This document shows positions 63,717 to 64,000 of a stretch of DNA of 64,000 nucleotides, one piece after another. The number at the start of each line of letters is the position of its first letter. The stretch's first letter is position 1. Location: the NCBI GenBank assembly GCA_025057015.1, contig JANWYG010000002.1, forward strand, positions 21,523 to 85,522, read 5' to 3'. Both the position numbers and the translations under genes were made by a program. Under the pieces are notes generated by a model. It did no database searches. It saw only the letters and a list, made by a program, of their open reading frames with translations, and was not told the DNA's origin. This DNA is from Blastocatellia bacterium (GTDB lineage Bacteria > Acidobacteriota > Blastocatellia > Chloracidobacteriales > JADJPF01).

Positions 63717-63727
63717 ATGAATATTAT
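63699..63727 (+). promoter_or_regulatory. Promoter for the gene starting at 63760
   Basis: TTGCAG (63699-63704) and TATTAT (63722-63727) are 17 bases apart, with the -35 inside the 3' end of the PPTase gene. Transcription should start near 63734, 26 bases before the ATG. Confidence 0.55.
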
Positions 63728-63759
63728 AGCATCATCTATACCCAGCTAGGAGAACAGCT

Positions 63760-64000
63760 ATGTATTCGCCACTTCTAAGGCCGCGTTTGCTCCCGTTAGC
63801 ACTTATGGTTTTGGCAAGTCTTATAACCTTCTTGCCCTCTATAACTCCAAAAGGAAGTGCCTCAAACAGAGCAAGCATACAACAAGCAGATAAACTAGAC
63901 CGCTTAAGAGAGCTTTACCGGGATCTGCAAGCAGGAGCACCCTTCTCTGATATAGAAGCAGAAATACTGCGACGCTTCGCTTCAGGTGAAGAAATAGCAG
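63760..64000 (+). CDS. Membrane-anchored or secreted protein (partial, 3' end outside window)
   Basis: The frame opens at an ATG with TAGGAGA 6 bases upstream and continues to the end of the window (80 codons). The N-terminus is basic and then hydrophobic (LPLALMVLASLITFLPS), and the following sequence is charged and helical. No family is recognised from this fragment. A separate promoter (63699-63727) suggests it is not strictly part of the lipopeptide operon. Confidence 0.65.
   Translation, partial: MYSPLLRPRLLPLALMVLASLITFLPSITPKGSASNRASIQQADKLDRLRELYRDLQAGAPFSDIEAEILRRFASGEEIA

Overview
The window is a gene-dense stretch of a bacterial chromosome with a moderate G+C content and frequent ATA, CTA and GTA codons throughout. 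The gene content points to Acidobacteriota, placed here from family resemblance only: an Oar-like TonB receptor with an N-terminal carboxypeptidase-regulatory domain, a VWFA-related secreted protein, an FHA/cyclic-nucleotide/DUF4388 protein, and several TPR lipoproteins. I saw no tRNA, rRNA, CRISPR array, insertion sequence or phage gene.

Layout. Positions 1-16.9 kb are almost all on the minus strand: a partial SurA-like lipoprotein, ridA and a bifunctional (p)ppGpp enzyme; a tonB-exbB-exbD-exbD-TPR lipoprotein operon; tgt-yajC-secD-secF; and an acyl-CoA operon (two enoyl-CoA hydratases, a PaaG-like isomerase, a dual-specificity phosphatase, a hydroxyacyl-CoA dehydrogenase and an AtuA/DUF1446 protein). 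That operon is divergent from the plus-strand run cysS - ytxH - DUF948-like - ileS - lspA - lgt - rluD (17-24.6 kb). Positions 24.6-27 kb hold a VWA protein and an FHA/cNMP protein, facing each other. Positions 27.2-35.2 kb hold a fatty-acid degradation operon, fadR-fadD-fadN-fadA-fadE, in which the TetR gene has a consensus-like promoter overlapped by a near-perfect FadR-type palindrome. Positions 35.5-42 kb carry batD, a TPR gene, carA, a RsbW-like kinase, a TPR/beta-repeat protein, a small unknown protein and a DUF4198 protein.

The last third, 42.1-63.7 kb, is the most notable part. It is a compact lipopeptide biosynthesis locus: a 2208-residue FAAL-ACP-KS-AT-KR-ACP protein, a 2981-residue C-A-PCP-C-A-PCP-E-C NRPS, an Oar-like TonB-dependent receptor, a DHA2-type MFS exporter and a Sfp-type phosphopantetheinyl transferase, all on the plus strand with overlaps or very short gaps. 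The domain order predicts a fatty acid activated as acyl-AMP, one malonate extension with ketoreduction, then two amino acids. The first looks like Gln from its pocket residues. The second is epimerised and has an acidic pocket. There is no thioesterase; release would fall to a terminal condensation domain. A DnaC-like ATPase with a clear sigma-70-type promoter sits just upstream and may share the transcript.

The TonB/ExbB/ExbD operon could energise the receptor of the lipopeptide locus, and the Sfp-type enzyme could activate its four carrier domains; both links are inferred from family roles.
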